Shown here: positions 7,701-17,358 of the stretch, piece after piece
Position numbering within the stretch: position 1 is the stretch's first letter
Layout: each line of letters starts with the position of its first letter
Translations under genes and position numbers: made by a program
Notes under the pieces: model-generated
Databases searched by the model: none
What the model was told of the DNA's origin: nothing
What the model saw: the letters and a program-made list of their open reading frames with translations, nothing else
From: Bog-159 sp035499555
GTDB lineage: Bacteria; Acidobacteriota; Terriglobia; Bryobacterales; Bryobacteraceae
Length of the DNA stretch: 64,000 nt
Assembly: GCA_035499555.1 (NCBI GenBank)
Contig: DATJYO010000069.1
Location: forward strand, 3,961-67,960
Direction of reading: 5' to 3'

Positions 7701-8957
7701 ATGCAAATCTCACGACGAACCGTGCTGCTCGGCATCCTGGCGTTGGCCTGTCTGCCGGCCGCGCCGGCGCAAACCGGCTTTTATCTGCACGACGGGGATC
7801 GCGTAGTTTTCTACGGCGACAGCATCACGGACCAGCGTCTGTACACCACGTTCGTCGAGACCTACGTGGTTACCCGCTTCCCCAAGATGCACGTGACCTT
7901 CGTGCATTCGGGTTGGGGCGGCGACCGGGTGACCGGCGGTGGCGGCGGGCCCATCGATCTGCGGCTGGCGCGGGACGTCGTCGCGTACAAACCCAACGTG
8001 ATGACCATCATGCTGGGCATGAACGACGGCAGCTACCGGTCTTTCGACCGCCAGATCTTCGAAACCTATGCGACCGGCTACCAGCACATCATCCAGAGCG
8101 TCAAGGAATCGTTGCCGGGGATTCGCATCACGGTGATCGAGCCTTCGCCGTTCGACGACGTCACGCGCGCCCCGAATTTCGAAGGCGGTTACAACAAGGT
8201 GATGGTGCGTTACGGCGCGTTCGTGCGGGAACTGGCGGAAAAGGAAAAGCTCACGCTGGCGGACATGAACACGCCACTGGTCGCGGCGCTCGAGAAGGCC
8301 GACAAGCTGGATGCCGAGAATGCCAAGAGAATGGTGCCGGACCGCGTGCACCCCGGACCGGCCGGCCACCTGTTGATGGCCGAAGCGCTGCTGAAAGCCT
8401 GGCAGGCGCCCGCGACGGTCGCGTCCGTGGAGATCGACGCGGCCGACTCCAAGGTGGTGAGCGCCACCAACACCAGCGTCACGGATTTGAAGACGGGCGA
8501 GCATATCACCTGGTCGCAGACGGATGATGCCTTGCCCCTGCCGATCGACCTGAAAGACCCGGTGGCGTCGCTGGCGCTGCGCGCTTCGGACTTCATGGAC
8601 GCCATGGACCGGGAACCGCTGCGCGTAACCGGTCTGACCGCGGCCCGCTACACGTTGAAGATCGATGATGGGGTAGTAGGCAGTTTCAGCAAGGAGGAGT
8701 TGGCCGCGGGCGTCAATCTGGCGGCGCAGGCGACCCCCATGATGGAGCAGGCCGCCACCGTGCACGACCTGACCGTCAAGCACAACACCGTCCATTTCGC
8801 CCGCTGGCGGCAGGTGCAGGTGCCTCTTGCCGACATCCAGGCGGAACGCAAACAGGCCGCCATGGACGCGCTCGACGCGCTGGACAACGAACTGATCGCG
8901 CAGCAGCGGGCCGCGGCGCAGCCGAAGGCGCACCGCTTCGAGCTGGCCGCGCAATAA
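7701..8957 (+). CDS. secreted SGNH/GDSL hydrolase
   Basis: 418 residues from the ATG at 7701; earlier in-frame codons lie inside the upstream gene. A Tat-like or Sec leader (QISRRTVLLGILALACLPAAPAQ) precedes the catalytic block VVFYGDSITDQ with Ser41. Block III reads MLGMNDGSY and the C-terminal catalytic pair lies in DRVHPGPAGHLLMAEALL. The classical GDSL layout resembles rhamnogalacturonan acetylesterase and TesA-like lipases. About 150 residues after the catalytic domain have no recognised motif. It probably deacylates a plant- or microbe-derived polymer. Confidence 0.88.
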   Translation: MQISRRTVLLGILALACLPAAPAQTGFYLHDGDRVVFYGDSITDQRLYTTFVETYVVTRFPKMHVTFVHSGWGGDRVTGGGGGPIDLRLARDVVAYKPNVMTIMLGMNDGSYRSFDRQIFETYATGYQHIIQSVKESLPGIRITVIEPSPFDDVTRAPNFEGGYNKVMVRYGAFVRELAEKEKLTLADMNTPLVAALEKADKLDAENAKRMVPDRVHPGPAGHLLMAEALLKAWQAPATVASVEIDAADSKVVSATNTSVTDLKTGEHITWSQTDDALPLPIDLKDPVASLALRASDFMDAMDREPLRVTGLTAARYTLKIDDGVVGSFSKEELAAGVNLAAQATPMMEQAATVHDLTVKHNTVHFARWRQVQVPLADIQAERKQAAMDALDALDNELIAQQRAAAQPKAHRFELAAQ

Positions 8958-8971
8958 TCAAAGCGCGGCGA

Positions 8972-11386
8972 TTAGTCGTGGCGGATGGCGGCCACCGGAT
9001 CCACCCGGGTGGCGCGGCGGGCGGGAATCCAGCAGGCGAGGGCGGCGGTGGCGGTCACTATCGCCACGGCGATCCAGATGGGCGCGGCGTGGCCTGGATC
9101 GAGGCCGGTGAGCACGGTCCGCAATGCGCGCCCGGCCGCCAGCGCCGTGCCGAGCCCGAGGATGAGTCCGATGCCGGCAGTGGCAAACGCCTGCCGGAAG
9201 ACCAGCGCGAAAACATGGCGGGGAGCGGCGCCCACAGCCATCCGTATCCCGATCTCCGGTGTGCGCAGCGAAGTTGTGTAGGAGATCACGCCGTAGACGC
9301 CCGCCGCGGACAGCATCAGCGCAAGGACGGCCGTGACAGCCAGCAGCAGCATGATGAAGCGGCGGCCGGCGACCGAGTCGGAGATGAGCTCGCGCAACGT
9401 AGCGCTGAGGAGGACAGGCTGGTTGGGATCGAGAGCGGCGATAGCCCGGCGTATGGCGAGGGCCATTTCGCCCGCGGGGCGGCGGGTCCGCACGGTCAGA
9501 AAGACGGCGCTCCGCATGGCGCCGGCGGCCAGATAGACATTGCCCTTCTCGGGTTCGTCCAGCGCGGCGTGGCTGGCGCTCGAAACCACGCCGATCACGC
9601 GCTTCCAGTTATCCGGATGTTCCGGCGTACAGGCGACGCACAGGCGCTGGCCGACCGCCTTCCGGCCCGGCCACAGGCGGCGCGCGACCGCCAGGTTCAC
9701 CAGGGCGCCGCCGCCGGCGCGCATGTCCTCGTCGCGAAACCATCGGCCGGCCAAGAGACGAATTCCCAGGCTCTGCAGATAGTCTCCGCCGACCACGTCG
9801 ATTTCGGAGATCAGCCGCGGAGAGTCGGCCGAATTTCCGGCGGAGACGTAACCACCATGATTTTCGCCGCTAAACGGGAGGGCGTCCACCACCCCGGCGC
9901 TCTCCACGCCGGGCAGTGCGCGCACGGCCTCGAGGATGCGCTGGTAGAACAGCGCCCGCTGCGCCGGATCGGGATAGCGCTCGATGGCCGGCAGAACCAC
10001 GGAAGCGAGCACGGGGCCGGACTGGAAGCCGGGATCGGTGGCGATCAGGCGCGCGAAACTGTCGAGCATCCGGCCGCCGGTGACCACCAGCAGCACCGAC
10101 AGTGCAACCTCGGCTGCCACCAGAGCGGAGCGCAGGCGGTCGTGCCGGGCCGCCGCGGCGCCGCGCGAACCGAACCCGCCTTCTAGCCCGGCGCGCAGCG
10201 CCGGCGCGAGGCCGAACAGAATGCCGTTGATCGCGGCGACGGCCAGGGCGAAAGCGAGCACCGCGCCATCGGCGTGCGCGGAGGCCAGGCGCGGAATACT
10301 CACGGGCGCCAGGGCCGGCAGGATCTTCCAGGCTGCCAGGGCGAGGAGAAATCCGCCCGCGCCACCGGCCACCGCCAGCACGCAGCTTTCGGTCAGGAGT
10401 TGACGGATAATGCGGCTGCGCCGGGCGCCCAGCGCCAGCCGTACAGCGATCTCCCGCCGCCGGGTGATCCCACGCGCCAGCAGCAGATTGGCGACGTTGG
10501 CGCAGCCGATCAGCATGAACAGCGTGGCCGCCGTCATCAGCATCCACAGGCCGCGCCCGGAGGTTCCGACCGCGCGGTCGCCCAGGCGGTTCAACTGCAA
10601 AACGCGGTCGCGATTCAACTCCGGAAAATCGTGCGTGAGGGCGGCGCTGATGGATGCCAGGTCCTGCCGCGCCTGCGCCAGAGAAACGCCGGAGCCGAGC
10701 CGCGCGACAACGCCCATACCCGCCCCGGGATTGGACGGCACATTCAGCGGCGCGGCCCAGAACTCCACGTACGGCGAAGGCGTATGGGCCGCTGCCCGGC
10801 GCAGCGGAAAGTTGAAGCCGTGCGGCATGACGCCGACGATCAGACATGGCCGGCCGTTGATCATCACCGTGCGGCCGACCACCGAGCGATCGCCGTGAAA
10901 GCGGCGCATCCACAGCCCGTAGCTGAGAATCATCACGTCCGCGTGGCCGCGCCGTTCCTCTGGCGGAAGTATGTTCCGCCCCAGCATGGGTTTGACGCCG
11001 AGCACATCGAACAGGTTGGCGCTCACGCGCAGCCCATACAACGCGAGTGGCGTGGAGTGCGGGTCGCCCGCCAGGTCGAAAACCGCGTTGTGATAGGTGG
11101 CCACGGCCGCCAGCGTGCGCGTCCGGCGGGAGACTTCCTGGCTGTCATTCCAAATCACCCAGTCGCCCTGGGCCTGCTGCTGCACCTGTGGGAATTCGCT
11201 ACGCAACAAGACCAGTTCGTCCGGACGTGCGAATGGCAGGGGATCGAGCAGCACGGCTTTGATGGCGGCAAAGACCACCGCGGCCGCCCCCACACTCAGC
11301 GCGATGGACAGCAGGGCGACCGCCGTGGGAACGGGTGCGCGGCGGAGGAACCGGATGGCGTAGCGGATGTCGGACAGCAGCGACAC
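8972..11386 (-). CDS. ADOP-type ABC transporter permease (MacB/FtsX-like)
   Basis: 804 residues. It opens with DIRYAIRFLRRAP and a transmembrane helix, then a MacB-like periplasmic core, a central FtsX block (LMLIGCANVANLLLARGITRRREIAVRLALGA), a second periplasmic core, and a C-terminal FtsX block ending in PARRATRVDPVAAIRHD. Two MacB/FtsX units in one chain with no ATPase gene beside it is the hallmark of acidobacterial duplicated orphan permeases. Unlike the other three in the window, it lacks the roughly 75-residue soluble N-terminal extension and has no PadR gene. Function is unproven; export or envelope stress roles are plausible by analogy with MacB. Confidence 0.9.
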   Translation of the reverse strand: MSLLSDIRYAIRFLRRAPVPTAVALLSIALSVGAAAVVFAAIKAVLLDPLPFARPDELVLLRSEFPQVQQQAQGDWVIWNDSQEVSRRTRTLAAVATYHNAVFDLAGDPHSTPLALYGLRVSANLFDVLGVKPMLGRNILPPEERRGHADVMILSYGLWMRRFHGDRSVVGRTVMINGRPCLIVGVMPHGFNFPLRRAAAHTPSPYVEFWAAPLNVPSNPGAGMGVVARLGSGVSLAQARQDLASISAALTHDFPELNRDRVLQLNRLGDRAVGTSGRGLWMLMTAATLFMLIGCANVANLLLARGITRRREIAVRLALGARRSRIIRQLLTESCVLAVAGGAGGFLLALAAWKILPALAPVSIPRLASAHADGAVLAFALAVAAINGILFGLAPALRAGLEGGFGSRGAAAARHDRLRSALVAAEVALSVLLVVTGGRMLDSFARLIATDPGFQSGPVLASVVLPAIERYPDPAQRALFYQRILEAVRALPGVESAGVVDALPFSGENHGGYVSAGNSADSPRLISEIDVVGGDYLQSLGIRLLAGRWFRDEDMRAGGGALVNLAVARRLWPGRKAVGQRLCVACTPEHPDNWKRVIGVVSSASHAALDEPEKGNVYLAAGAMRSAVFLTVRTRRPAGEMALAIRRAIAALDPNQPVLLSATLRELISDSVAGRRFIMLLLAVTAVLALMLSAAGVYGVISYTTSLRTPEIGIRMAVGAAPRHVFALVFRQAFATAGIGLILGLGTALAAGRALRTVLTGLDPGHAAPIWIAVAIVTATAALACWIPARRATRVDPVAAIRHD

Positions 11387-11514
11387 AAGTACTATTATGG
11401 GCTGAGGGCGTTTTGCCCGCCGGGCGGGCCATTCGGCTCCCGATCATTTTTGCGCCTGCGGCATAACCTTTGCGCCTCTTGCCAACGTCTTAACAGCTTG
11501 GAGTTCCTTCGGTA

Positions 11515-12714
11515 ATGAAAACCACCCATATATGTTGCCTTGCGGTAGCGTGCCTCGGCCTGGGCGTGGCAGCCGCGCAACAGCCCGCCCGCGTTAACCT
11601 CGTTGGAGGCGTGCAAGCCATCGACACGGCTACGGGCCAGATCACCCTGCAGACTGACGACGGCAAGACCGTAAAGGTCGCCCCGCATCCCAACGCGAAG
11701 TGGCTGCGACTGCCCCCGGGCGAGAAAAGTATCGCCAAGGCGGAAGCCATCACGGCGCAGGACGTTGGTGTGGGCGACCGGTTGCTGGCGCGCGGCGAGT
11801 TGTCGGAAGACAAGACCGCCCTGGCGGCCAGCACGCTGGTCATCATGACCAAGTCGGACATCGCCAAAAAGCAGCAGGCGGATCGTGCCGAATGGGCCAA
11901 GCGCGGGGTGGGCGGGATTGTCACGGCCGTCGATCCGGCCGGCGGTACGGTTACCATCACGACGCGGACGATGGAAGGCAAGAAGCCGCTGCTCATCGAA
12001 GTCGGCAAGGCCACTTCCCTGCGGCGGTACGCGCCGGACTCGGTGAAATTCGCGGACGCCAAACCGAGCACCTTGGCCCAGATCAAGCCGGGCGACCAGG
12101 TGCGGGCGCTGGGCTCCAAGAGCGAAGACGGCAGCCGCTACACAGCCGAAGAGGTGGTTTCCGGATCGTTTCGCAACGTGGCGGCCACCGTAAAAGAGGT
12201 CGACTCCGCCGAGCACATCTTGAAGGTCACGGACCTGACCACCAAGAAGACACTTACCGTGCGCGTCAACGCGGATTCCATGATGCGCAAGCTGCCCGAA
12301 TTCATGGCGCGGATGATCGCCATGCGCATTTCCGGCGCCGGCGGCGGCGCGGCCGCACCCGGTGGTCCGGGCGCGGGCGGATGGCAACGGCCGCAAGGTG
12401 CGGCCGGCACACCTGCGGGCGGCGGAGCCAGGAGCGGCCAATGGCAGGGAGGCGGCCAGGGCGGACCGCCGCGCAGCGGCGATATGCAGGCCATGTTGGA
12501 GAGGATGCCGGCGTTGAAGCTGGAAGATCTGAAACCCGGGGACGCGATCATCGTATCCAGCACGGAAGGCACCGATCCCAGCCAGGTGACCGCGATCACG
12601 CTGGTGGCGGGTGTGGAACCGATCCTGACGGCAAACTCCGGCGGTCAACGCGCCGCCATGCTGGGTTCCTGGAACCTGGACATGGGCGGCGGAATGGGCG
12701 GTGGTGAGCAATGA
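11515..12714 (+). CDS. secreted DUF5666-like repeat protein, glycine-rich
   Basis: 399 residues with a signal peptide (1-21). Three related beta-strand units can be picked out: VNLVGGVQAIDTATGQITL (about 27), VGGIVTAVDPAGGTVTITT (about 131) and VAATVKEVDSAEHILKVTD (about 222), resembling the small OB-like DUF5666 domain. A Gly/Ala/Pro/Gln-rich linker (about 277-325) separates them from a final domain with LKPGDAIIVSSTEG. Its stop overlaps the next start as ATGA, so it is translationally coupled to a TonB-dependent receptor and is probably periplasmic or outer-membrane associated. Molecular function is not known. Confidence 0.75.
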   Translation: MKTTHICCLAVACLGLGVAAAQQPARVNLVGGVQAIDTATGQITLQTDDGKTVKVAPHPNAKWLRLPPGEKSIAKAEAITAQDVGVGDRLLARGELSEDKTALAASTLVIMTKSDIAKKQQADRAEWAKRGVGGIVTAVDPAGGTVTITTRTMEGKKPLLIEVGKATSLRRYAPDSVKFADAKPSTLAQIKPGDQVRALGSKSEDGSRYTAEEVVSGSFRNVAATVKEVDSAEHILKVTDLTTKKTLTVRVNADSMMRKLPEFMARMIAMRISGAGGGAAAPGGPGAGGWQRPQGAAGTPAGGGARSGQWQGGGQGGPPRSGDMQAMLERMPALKLEDLKPGDAIIVSSTEGTDPSQVTAITLVAGVEPILTANSGGQRAAMLGSWNLDMGGGMGGGEQ

Positions 12715-15581
12715 GGCAGGCATCCAGTTGGCTGGCGGGAGTGGCGCTGCTGTTAGCCGTCTCAACCGCTGTGGCGCAAACCGGCAAGACGATTCGTCCA
12801 GCCGCCGGCGGCGGCACCGTCGCCGGCGTAGTCAAAGATCCGTCCGGAGCCGTGATTCCCAATGCGCAGGTGATTCTGACGGACGAGAACGGCAACAATC
12901 GCGAGGTGCGCACCGGGGCTGACGGCGCGTACTCCTTCCGCGCCGTCCCTCCGGGCGCCTATTCGATCTCGGTGACCTATCCCGGCCTGTCGCAAGCCCA
13001 AGGCGTGGCCGTATCCGTGGATACCGGAACCGTGGCGCACGGCGATGTCTCCATGAAACCGGCCGAGGTGAAACAGGAAGTGACCGTACAGGAGGAGAAC
13101 ACCTCCCAGCTTGGCCTGCAGAGTTCACAAAACGCGGATGCGCTGGTGTTCAAGGGTGCCGACCTGGCCTCGCTGCCGGACGATCCCGACGACTTGCAGC
13201 AGGATTTACAGGCCCTGGCCGGGCCCTCGGCCGGCCCCAACGGCGGCGAGATTTACATCGACGGATTCTCCAGCGGACGGTTGCCGCCCAAATCTTCTAT
13301 TCGCGAGATCCGCATTAACCAAAACCCGTTCTCGGGCGAGTTCGACAAGCTGGGTTTCGGCCGGATCGAGATCTTCACCAAGCCGGGCTCGGACAAATTT
13401 CACGGAACGGCTTTCTACGATGCCAGCGACGGCGTCTGGAACGCTCGCAATCCTTTTATCACCACCACGCCGATACCGTCGTTCCTGGCCCAGACGTACG
13501 GCGGGAACGTCAGCGGCCCCATCAACGGACACGCCAGCTTCTTCCTGGATGTGGAGCGCCGCCAGATTAATGACAACGCGATTCTGAACGCTTTCGATCC
13601 GTCCACCTTCGCGCTCGACCGGGGCACCACGCCCACTCCCCAGCAGCGGACCACGGTGAGCCCGCGCATCGACTGGCAGCTCACCACGAACAATACCCTG
13701 AGCCTGCGCTACTCCTACCTGGACGTTAACCGCGACTTGTGGGGCATCGGACTGTACAACCTCCCGGACAGCGGCTACGGTTTCACGCAAGGCCAGCATG
13801 TAGCCCAGGTGACGGAAACCGCCGTGATATCGCCCCGGATCGTGAACGAAACCCGGTTTCAGTTCAACCACTCGGAGAGTTATGAGGACGCCGTGACTAA
13901 CGGCGTGCAGGTCAGCGTGCCGAGCGCATTTACGGAAGGCGGCGCCGGGGTGGGGAACACCCGGCAGCAGGACAACAATTACGAGTTTCAGAACTACTCG
14001 ACCCTCACGCACGGGACACATACCATCAAGTTCGGCGCGCGCACCCGCGAAGACCGGCTGAACTATTATTCGCCTTCGAATTTCAACGGAACCTTCCTGT
14101 TCGCGAACTTCGCAGCCTATCAGATCACCGAGCAGGGCCTGGCCAGCGGTCTGCCTTTTTCGCAGATTCAGGCAATGGGCGGCGGTCCCTCGCTGTTCAC
14201 GGCCAATGCCGGAAATCCGTCGCTGGCAGCCTCCATGTTCGATTTGGGGGCCTTCGTGCAGGATGATTGGCGCGTCTCCAACCGGCTGACGATGAGTTAC
14301 GGGCTGCGCTGGGAAGGGCAGACCAACATCCACGACTGGCATGACGCCGCCCCGCGCTGGTCCTTTGCCTGGGCTCCCACCAAGCCGGGCGCGCGCGGTA
14401 CGCCCACCACCGTGATTCGGGGCGGTTTCGGCCTGTTCTATATACGCTACGCCGATATGGACGAGCTCTTTACCCACGAATACAACGGGCTGAATCAGAT
14501 CTCGTACGTGGTCACCAACCCCGGCTTTTATTACTTCCCGACGCTGCCCGCCAATTTCCTGTCGACTCTGACGGCCACGGAGAATCAGGCGCAGTTCATT
14601 GCGGGCAATAATCTGCGGACTCCCTACTTGATCCAATCGGCGATCGGGGTGGAACGCCAACTCGTCAAGGGGACGACCTTGGCTGTGAACGTCACGGATA
14701 CCCGCGGTGTCCACCAGTTTGTCACCAGCGAGATCGGCACCGCGGCCGATGGCGCCAAGTTGTTCCAGTTCCAGTCCGCGGGCCTGCTGAAGCAGTTGCA
14801 GGTGATCACCAGGATCAACAGCCAGATCGGGAACAAAATGAGCGTGTTCGGCGCCTACATCTGGAGCACAGCGCATAGCAACACGGACGGAGCACTTTGT
14901 CCGTCCTCGGCCGGATGCGGCACATCCACGCCGGTCAGCGTGGATAACTTGAACGCGGAATGGAGCCGCAGCTCTTTGGCCGTAGAGAGCCGCATGTTCC
15001 TGGCCGGGACCTACCAGGCGCCGCTGCACATCCAGCTTTCGCCGTTCATCGTGGCCAGCTCCGGAATGCCATTCAACATAACCACGGGCGGCGACTACCT
15101 GGGCGACGGCATCTTCAACGCGCGGCCGGCGTTCGCCAGCGGCCCGGGCGCTGGCATCGTAGCGACGCCTTATGGCTACTTGAATCCGAATCCGGCGCCG
15201 GGCCAGCCGCTGATCCCGCGCAATTACGGGACGGGCCCGTCGCAGTACACCATCAACCTGCGGCTGAGCCGTACCTGGGGATTCGGCACCACGAAGTTCG
15301 CCGGCCCCTCCGGCGGCGCGCGGGCCGGCGGCTACGGCGGCCGCGGCGGGATGTTCGGCGGGCGCGGGCCGTTTGGCGGCGGAGGCACGGAGCACCGCTA
15401 CAATCTGACGCTTTCCATCAGCGCGCGGAACCTGCTGAATCACGTGAATTACGTGGCGCCCGTGGGCGTGATGGGATCACCGTTCTTCCTGCAATCCACC
15501 TCCATTGCGGGCGGCTACATGGCGGAGGCGACCCCCACGGATAACCGCCGCATCGACGCGCAGTTGCGCTTTCAGTTTTAG
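12711..15581 (+). CDS. TonB-dependent receptor with carboxypeptidase-regulatory N-domain
   Basis: 956 residues. A signal peptide (1-22) precedes a carboxypeptidase-regulatory-like beta-sandwich (about 36-116, GVVKDPSGAVIPNAQV) and a plug-like region (about 140-235, with GGEIYIDGFSSGRLPPKSSIREIRIN). The rest is a beta-barrel ending in Phe (LRFQF), the usual outer-membrane assembly signal. A Gly/Arg-rich insertion (GGRGGMFGGRGPFGGGG) lies near residue 880. This OmpA/Oar-like TonB architecture is common in Acidobacteriota and thought to serve uptake of large carbohydrates or peptides. It overlaps the preceding DUF5666-like gene by four bases; the ligand is unknown. Confidence 0.9.
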   Translation: MRQASSWLAGVALLLAVSTAVAQTGKTIRPAAGGGTVAGVVKDPSGAVIPNAQVILTDENGNNREVRTGADGAYSFRAVPPGAYSISVTYPGLSQAQGVAVSVDTGTVAHGDVSMKPAEVKQEVTVQEENTSQLGLQSSQNADALVFKGADLASLPDDPDDLQQDLQALAGPSAGPNGGEIYIDGFSSGRLPPKSSIREIRINQNPFSGEFDKLGFGRIEIFTKPGSDKFHGTAFYDASDGVWNARNPFITTTPIPSFLAQTYGGNVSGPINGHASFFLDVERRQINDNAILNAFDPSTFALDRGTTPTPQQRTTVSPRIDWQLTTNNTLSLRYSYLDVNRDLWGIGLYNLPDSGYGFTQGQHVAQVTETAVISPRIVNETRFQFNHSESYEDAVTNGVQVSVPSAFTEGGAGVGNTRQQDNNYEFQNYSTLTHGTHTIKFGARTREDRLNYYSPSNFNGTFLFANFAAYQITEQGLASGLPFSQIQAMGGGPSLFTANAGNPSLAASMFDLGAFVQDDWRVSNRLTMSYGLRWEGQTNIHDWHDAAPRWSFAWAPTKPGARGTPTTVIRGGFGLFYIRYADMDELFTHEYNGLNQISYVVTNPGFYYFPTLPANFLSTLTATENQAQFIAGNNLRTPYLIQSAIGVERQLVKGTTLAVNVTDTRGVHQFVTSEIGTAADGAKLFQFQSAGLLKQLQVITRINSQIGNKMSVFGAYIWSTAHSNTDGALCPSSAGCGTSTPVSVDNLNAEWSRSSLAVESRMFLAGTYQAPLHIQLSPFIVASSGMPFNITTGGDYLGDGIFNARPAFASGPGAGIVATPYGYLNPNPAPGQPLIPRNYGTGPSQYTINLRLSRTWGFGTTKFAGPSGGARAGGYGGRGGMFGGRGPFGGGGTEHRYNLTLSISARNLLNHVNYVAPVGVMGSPFFLQSTSIAGGYMAEATPTDNRRIDAQLRFQF

Positions 15582-15600
15582 GCCGCTTGGATCTGCCGCA

Positions 15601-16384
15601 TCAGTTGTGCGGAAGCGATTGGAAGAGGGCGAACACCGCCCCTTGCGGATCGCTCACTACCGACCAGCGTCCCACACCCGCCATCGTTTCGGGCCCATAA
15701 TAAACGCGCGCACCCAACGATCGGGCCTTCGCCGTACTGTCATCGCAGTTGGATACCAGGAAATACAACAACCAATGCGGCGGCACACCGGGCTGCGGCC
15801 CAACCGGCGGGATGCCGCCGATAAACGTATCGCCGTTCTTGATGTGCAGGTAACCGGAAGTGTCTTTTTCACCGGGCGTGATGGCCCAGCCGAAGACATC
15901 TTCGTAGAACCGCTGGGCGCGAGCCTTGTCGGACGTCAGCAGGTCCGCCCAGCAGAGCGTCCCATCCGTGCCGGCGATGCCGATACCCTGGTTGCTCTTC
16001 GGCTGCCACAAGCTGAACGCGGCGCCCGCGGGATCCCGGATCACGGCCATACGGCCGGCGTCGAAGACATCGAAAGGCGGTCGCTAAAACCGTACCGCCG
16101 GCTTGCGCGGCGCGGGCCGCCGAATCGTCCGCGCTGGCCGTCGAAATGTACAGCATCCAGTGAGGCGGGGCGTTTCCGGAGCGTTCCGGGCGCAGCGTAT
16201 ACGCCGCCGCGGCATCGCGCCCGTCGAGCCGGAAGATGGTGTAATACTCGTCCGGTCCCATGGGCATGTCATTGGCGTTCCACTCAAAAAGGGACTGATA
16301 GAAGCTCTTGGCGGCGGCCTGGTCCGTGGTGCCCAGTTCGATCCAGACGAAATCGCCGGCGGGATGCTTGTCGACGTGGGACAT
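15601..16384 (-). pseudogene. VOC (glyoxalase/bleomycin-resistance) double-domain protein, frameshifted
   Basis: The N-terminal VOC domain reads from the ATG at 16384 (SHVDKHPAGDFVWIELGTTD) to about residue 103, then the frame is lost at an AAA run at 16073-16075 (TTT in the gene). Removing one T restores ATAFDVFDAGRMAVIRDP and a second VOC domain ending at 15601. The repaired protein would be about 260 residues with two VOC modules, a common size for this family. Either the gene is inactivated or the base is a sequencing error. A TATACT box seven bases before the ATG suggests that a leaderless promoter survives. Confidence 0.8.
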
Positions 16385-16391
16385 GTCCGCG

Positions 16392-16397
16392 AGTATA
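16392..16397 (-). promoter_or_regulatory. -10 box (TATACT) for the VOC gene
   Basis: TATACT on the minus strand lies seven bases before the ATG at 16384, consistent with a leaderless transcript. Confidence 0.45.
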
Positions 16398-16421
16398 CTA
16401 CGGCGCCGCGCAACCAGCGTG

Positions 16422-17276
16422 TTACAAATTCATCTCCTGCCCAATCCTGTGGATGGCGATACGCTCCGGCTCTTTGCCGGCCGCGCGGCAGAGGCGCTCG
16501 ATCGGCTCCTGGCGCGGCTCGCGGCTGAGCGGAAACGTCTGATGATGCACGGGCAGAAAGATGTCGGCCCCCGCGTCGTTGCCCATCTGCCAGGCCTGCT
16601 CGGGAGTGCAGTGGTAGCGAATCCACGGATCGTACGCGCCGATCGGCATGATCGCCAGATCGATCCGGCGCGACGTGCGCAGGGTGCGGAAGGCGGAAGT
16701 GTCCGCCGTGTCGCCACCGAAGAGCACGCGATAGCCGCCCGCTTGAATCAAATAGCCGTTGTATCCGCGATAGGTGTCGCTGCGCATGCGCGCGCCCCAG
16801 TGATTCACCTCAAAAGCCCGCAATCCGATGTGTCCCACGCGCGTACGTTCGCCCCAGCCGAGTTCCTTGACGGCGGCGTAACGGTGGACGCGCAGCAGGT
16901 CGCTGGTCCTGGCGGCTGTGACGACCGTGGTGGCGCGGCTTTCAAGAGCGCGCAGGGTGGCCAGATCGAAATGATCCATGTGCGCATGAGAGAGCAGCAC
17001 CAGGTCGATACGCGGCAACTGCGCGGCGCGCAGCGCGGGCGCCACCAGGCGTTTCAAACCCACGGTAACCGGTCCGATGTTCAGCCCGACGCGGTCTCCC
17101 AGGACCGGATCGGTCAGGATCGTCACACCCTCGATCTTCAACAACACAGTGGAGTGGCCCAGCCACGCGGCGTACAGGCCTCGATTGGGCCACTGCTTCG
17201 GGTTGGGACGCTCTGGAGCGGGTGAAATAAGACAGCCTCTACTTCTATGATGCGGGCGATCGGCCGCCCGTTGCAA
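16422..17276 (-). CDS. MBL-fold metallo-hydrolase (UlaG / NAPE-PLD-like)
   Basis: 284 residues from a TTG; no ATG or GTG lies ahead of the conserved core, so the start is uncertain. The core begins AAWLGHSTVLLKIEG. The zinc motif HAHMDH at 97-102 is followed by a later His (VNHWG), the GGDTADT aspartate and the C-terminal VHHQTF. The order matches the beta-lactamase-superfamily group that includes NAPE-hydrolysing phospholipase D and UlaG. It probably cleaves a phosphodiester or lactone. It shares orientation with the frameshifted VOC gene 37 bases downstream. Confidence 0.85.
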   Translation of the reverse strand: MQRAADRPHHRSRGCLISPAPERPNPKQWPNRGLYAAWLGHSTVLLKIEGVTILTDPVLGDRVGLNIGPVTVGLKRLVAPALRAAQLPRIDLVLLSHAHMDHFDLATLRALESRATTVVTAARTSDLLRVHRYAAVKELGWGERTRVGHIGLRAFEVNHWGARMRSDTYRGYNGYLIQAGGYRVLFGGDTADTSAFRTLRTSRRIDLAIMPIGAYDPWIRYHCTPEQAWQMGNDAGADIFLPVHHQTFPLSREPRQEPIERLCRAAGKEPERIAIHRIGQEMNL

Positions 17277-17358
17277 CCCGCCCGTGCGGGCAACCGCCCA
17301 AAAAGATTTACGCTGCGGCGCGGGCGCGATGGGGTATCGTAAACAAAAGGAGGGTTAA

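Noticed and set aside
11408..11430. GC-rich inverted repeat (GCCCGC/GCGGGC) upstream of the DUF5666-like gene
   Set aside because: Short, no T-run on either transcript strand, and common by chance at this GC content.
10274..11515. 413-residue plus-strand frame opposite the first ADOP permease
   Set aside because: Shadow reading with no motif; it also runs across the promoter region of the next gene.
13206..15443. 745-residue open frame opposite the TonB-dependent receptor
   Set aside because: Antisense shadow; the receptor frame has signal peptide, plug and barrel end.
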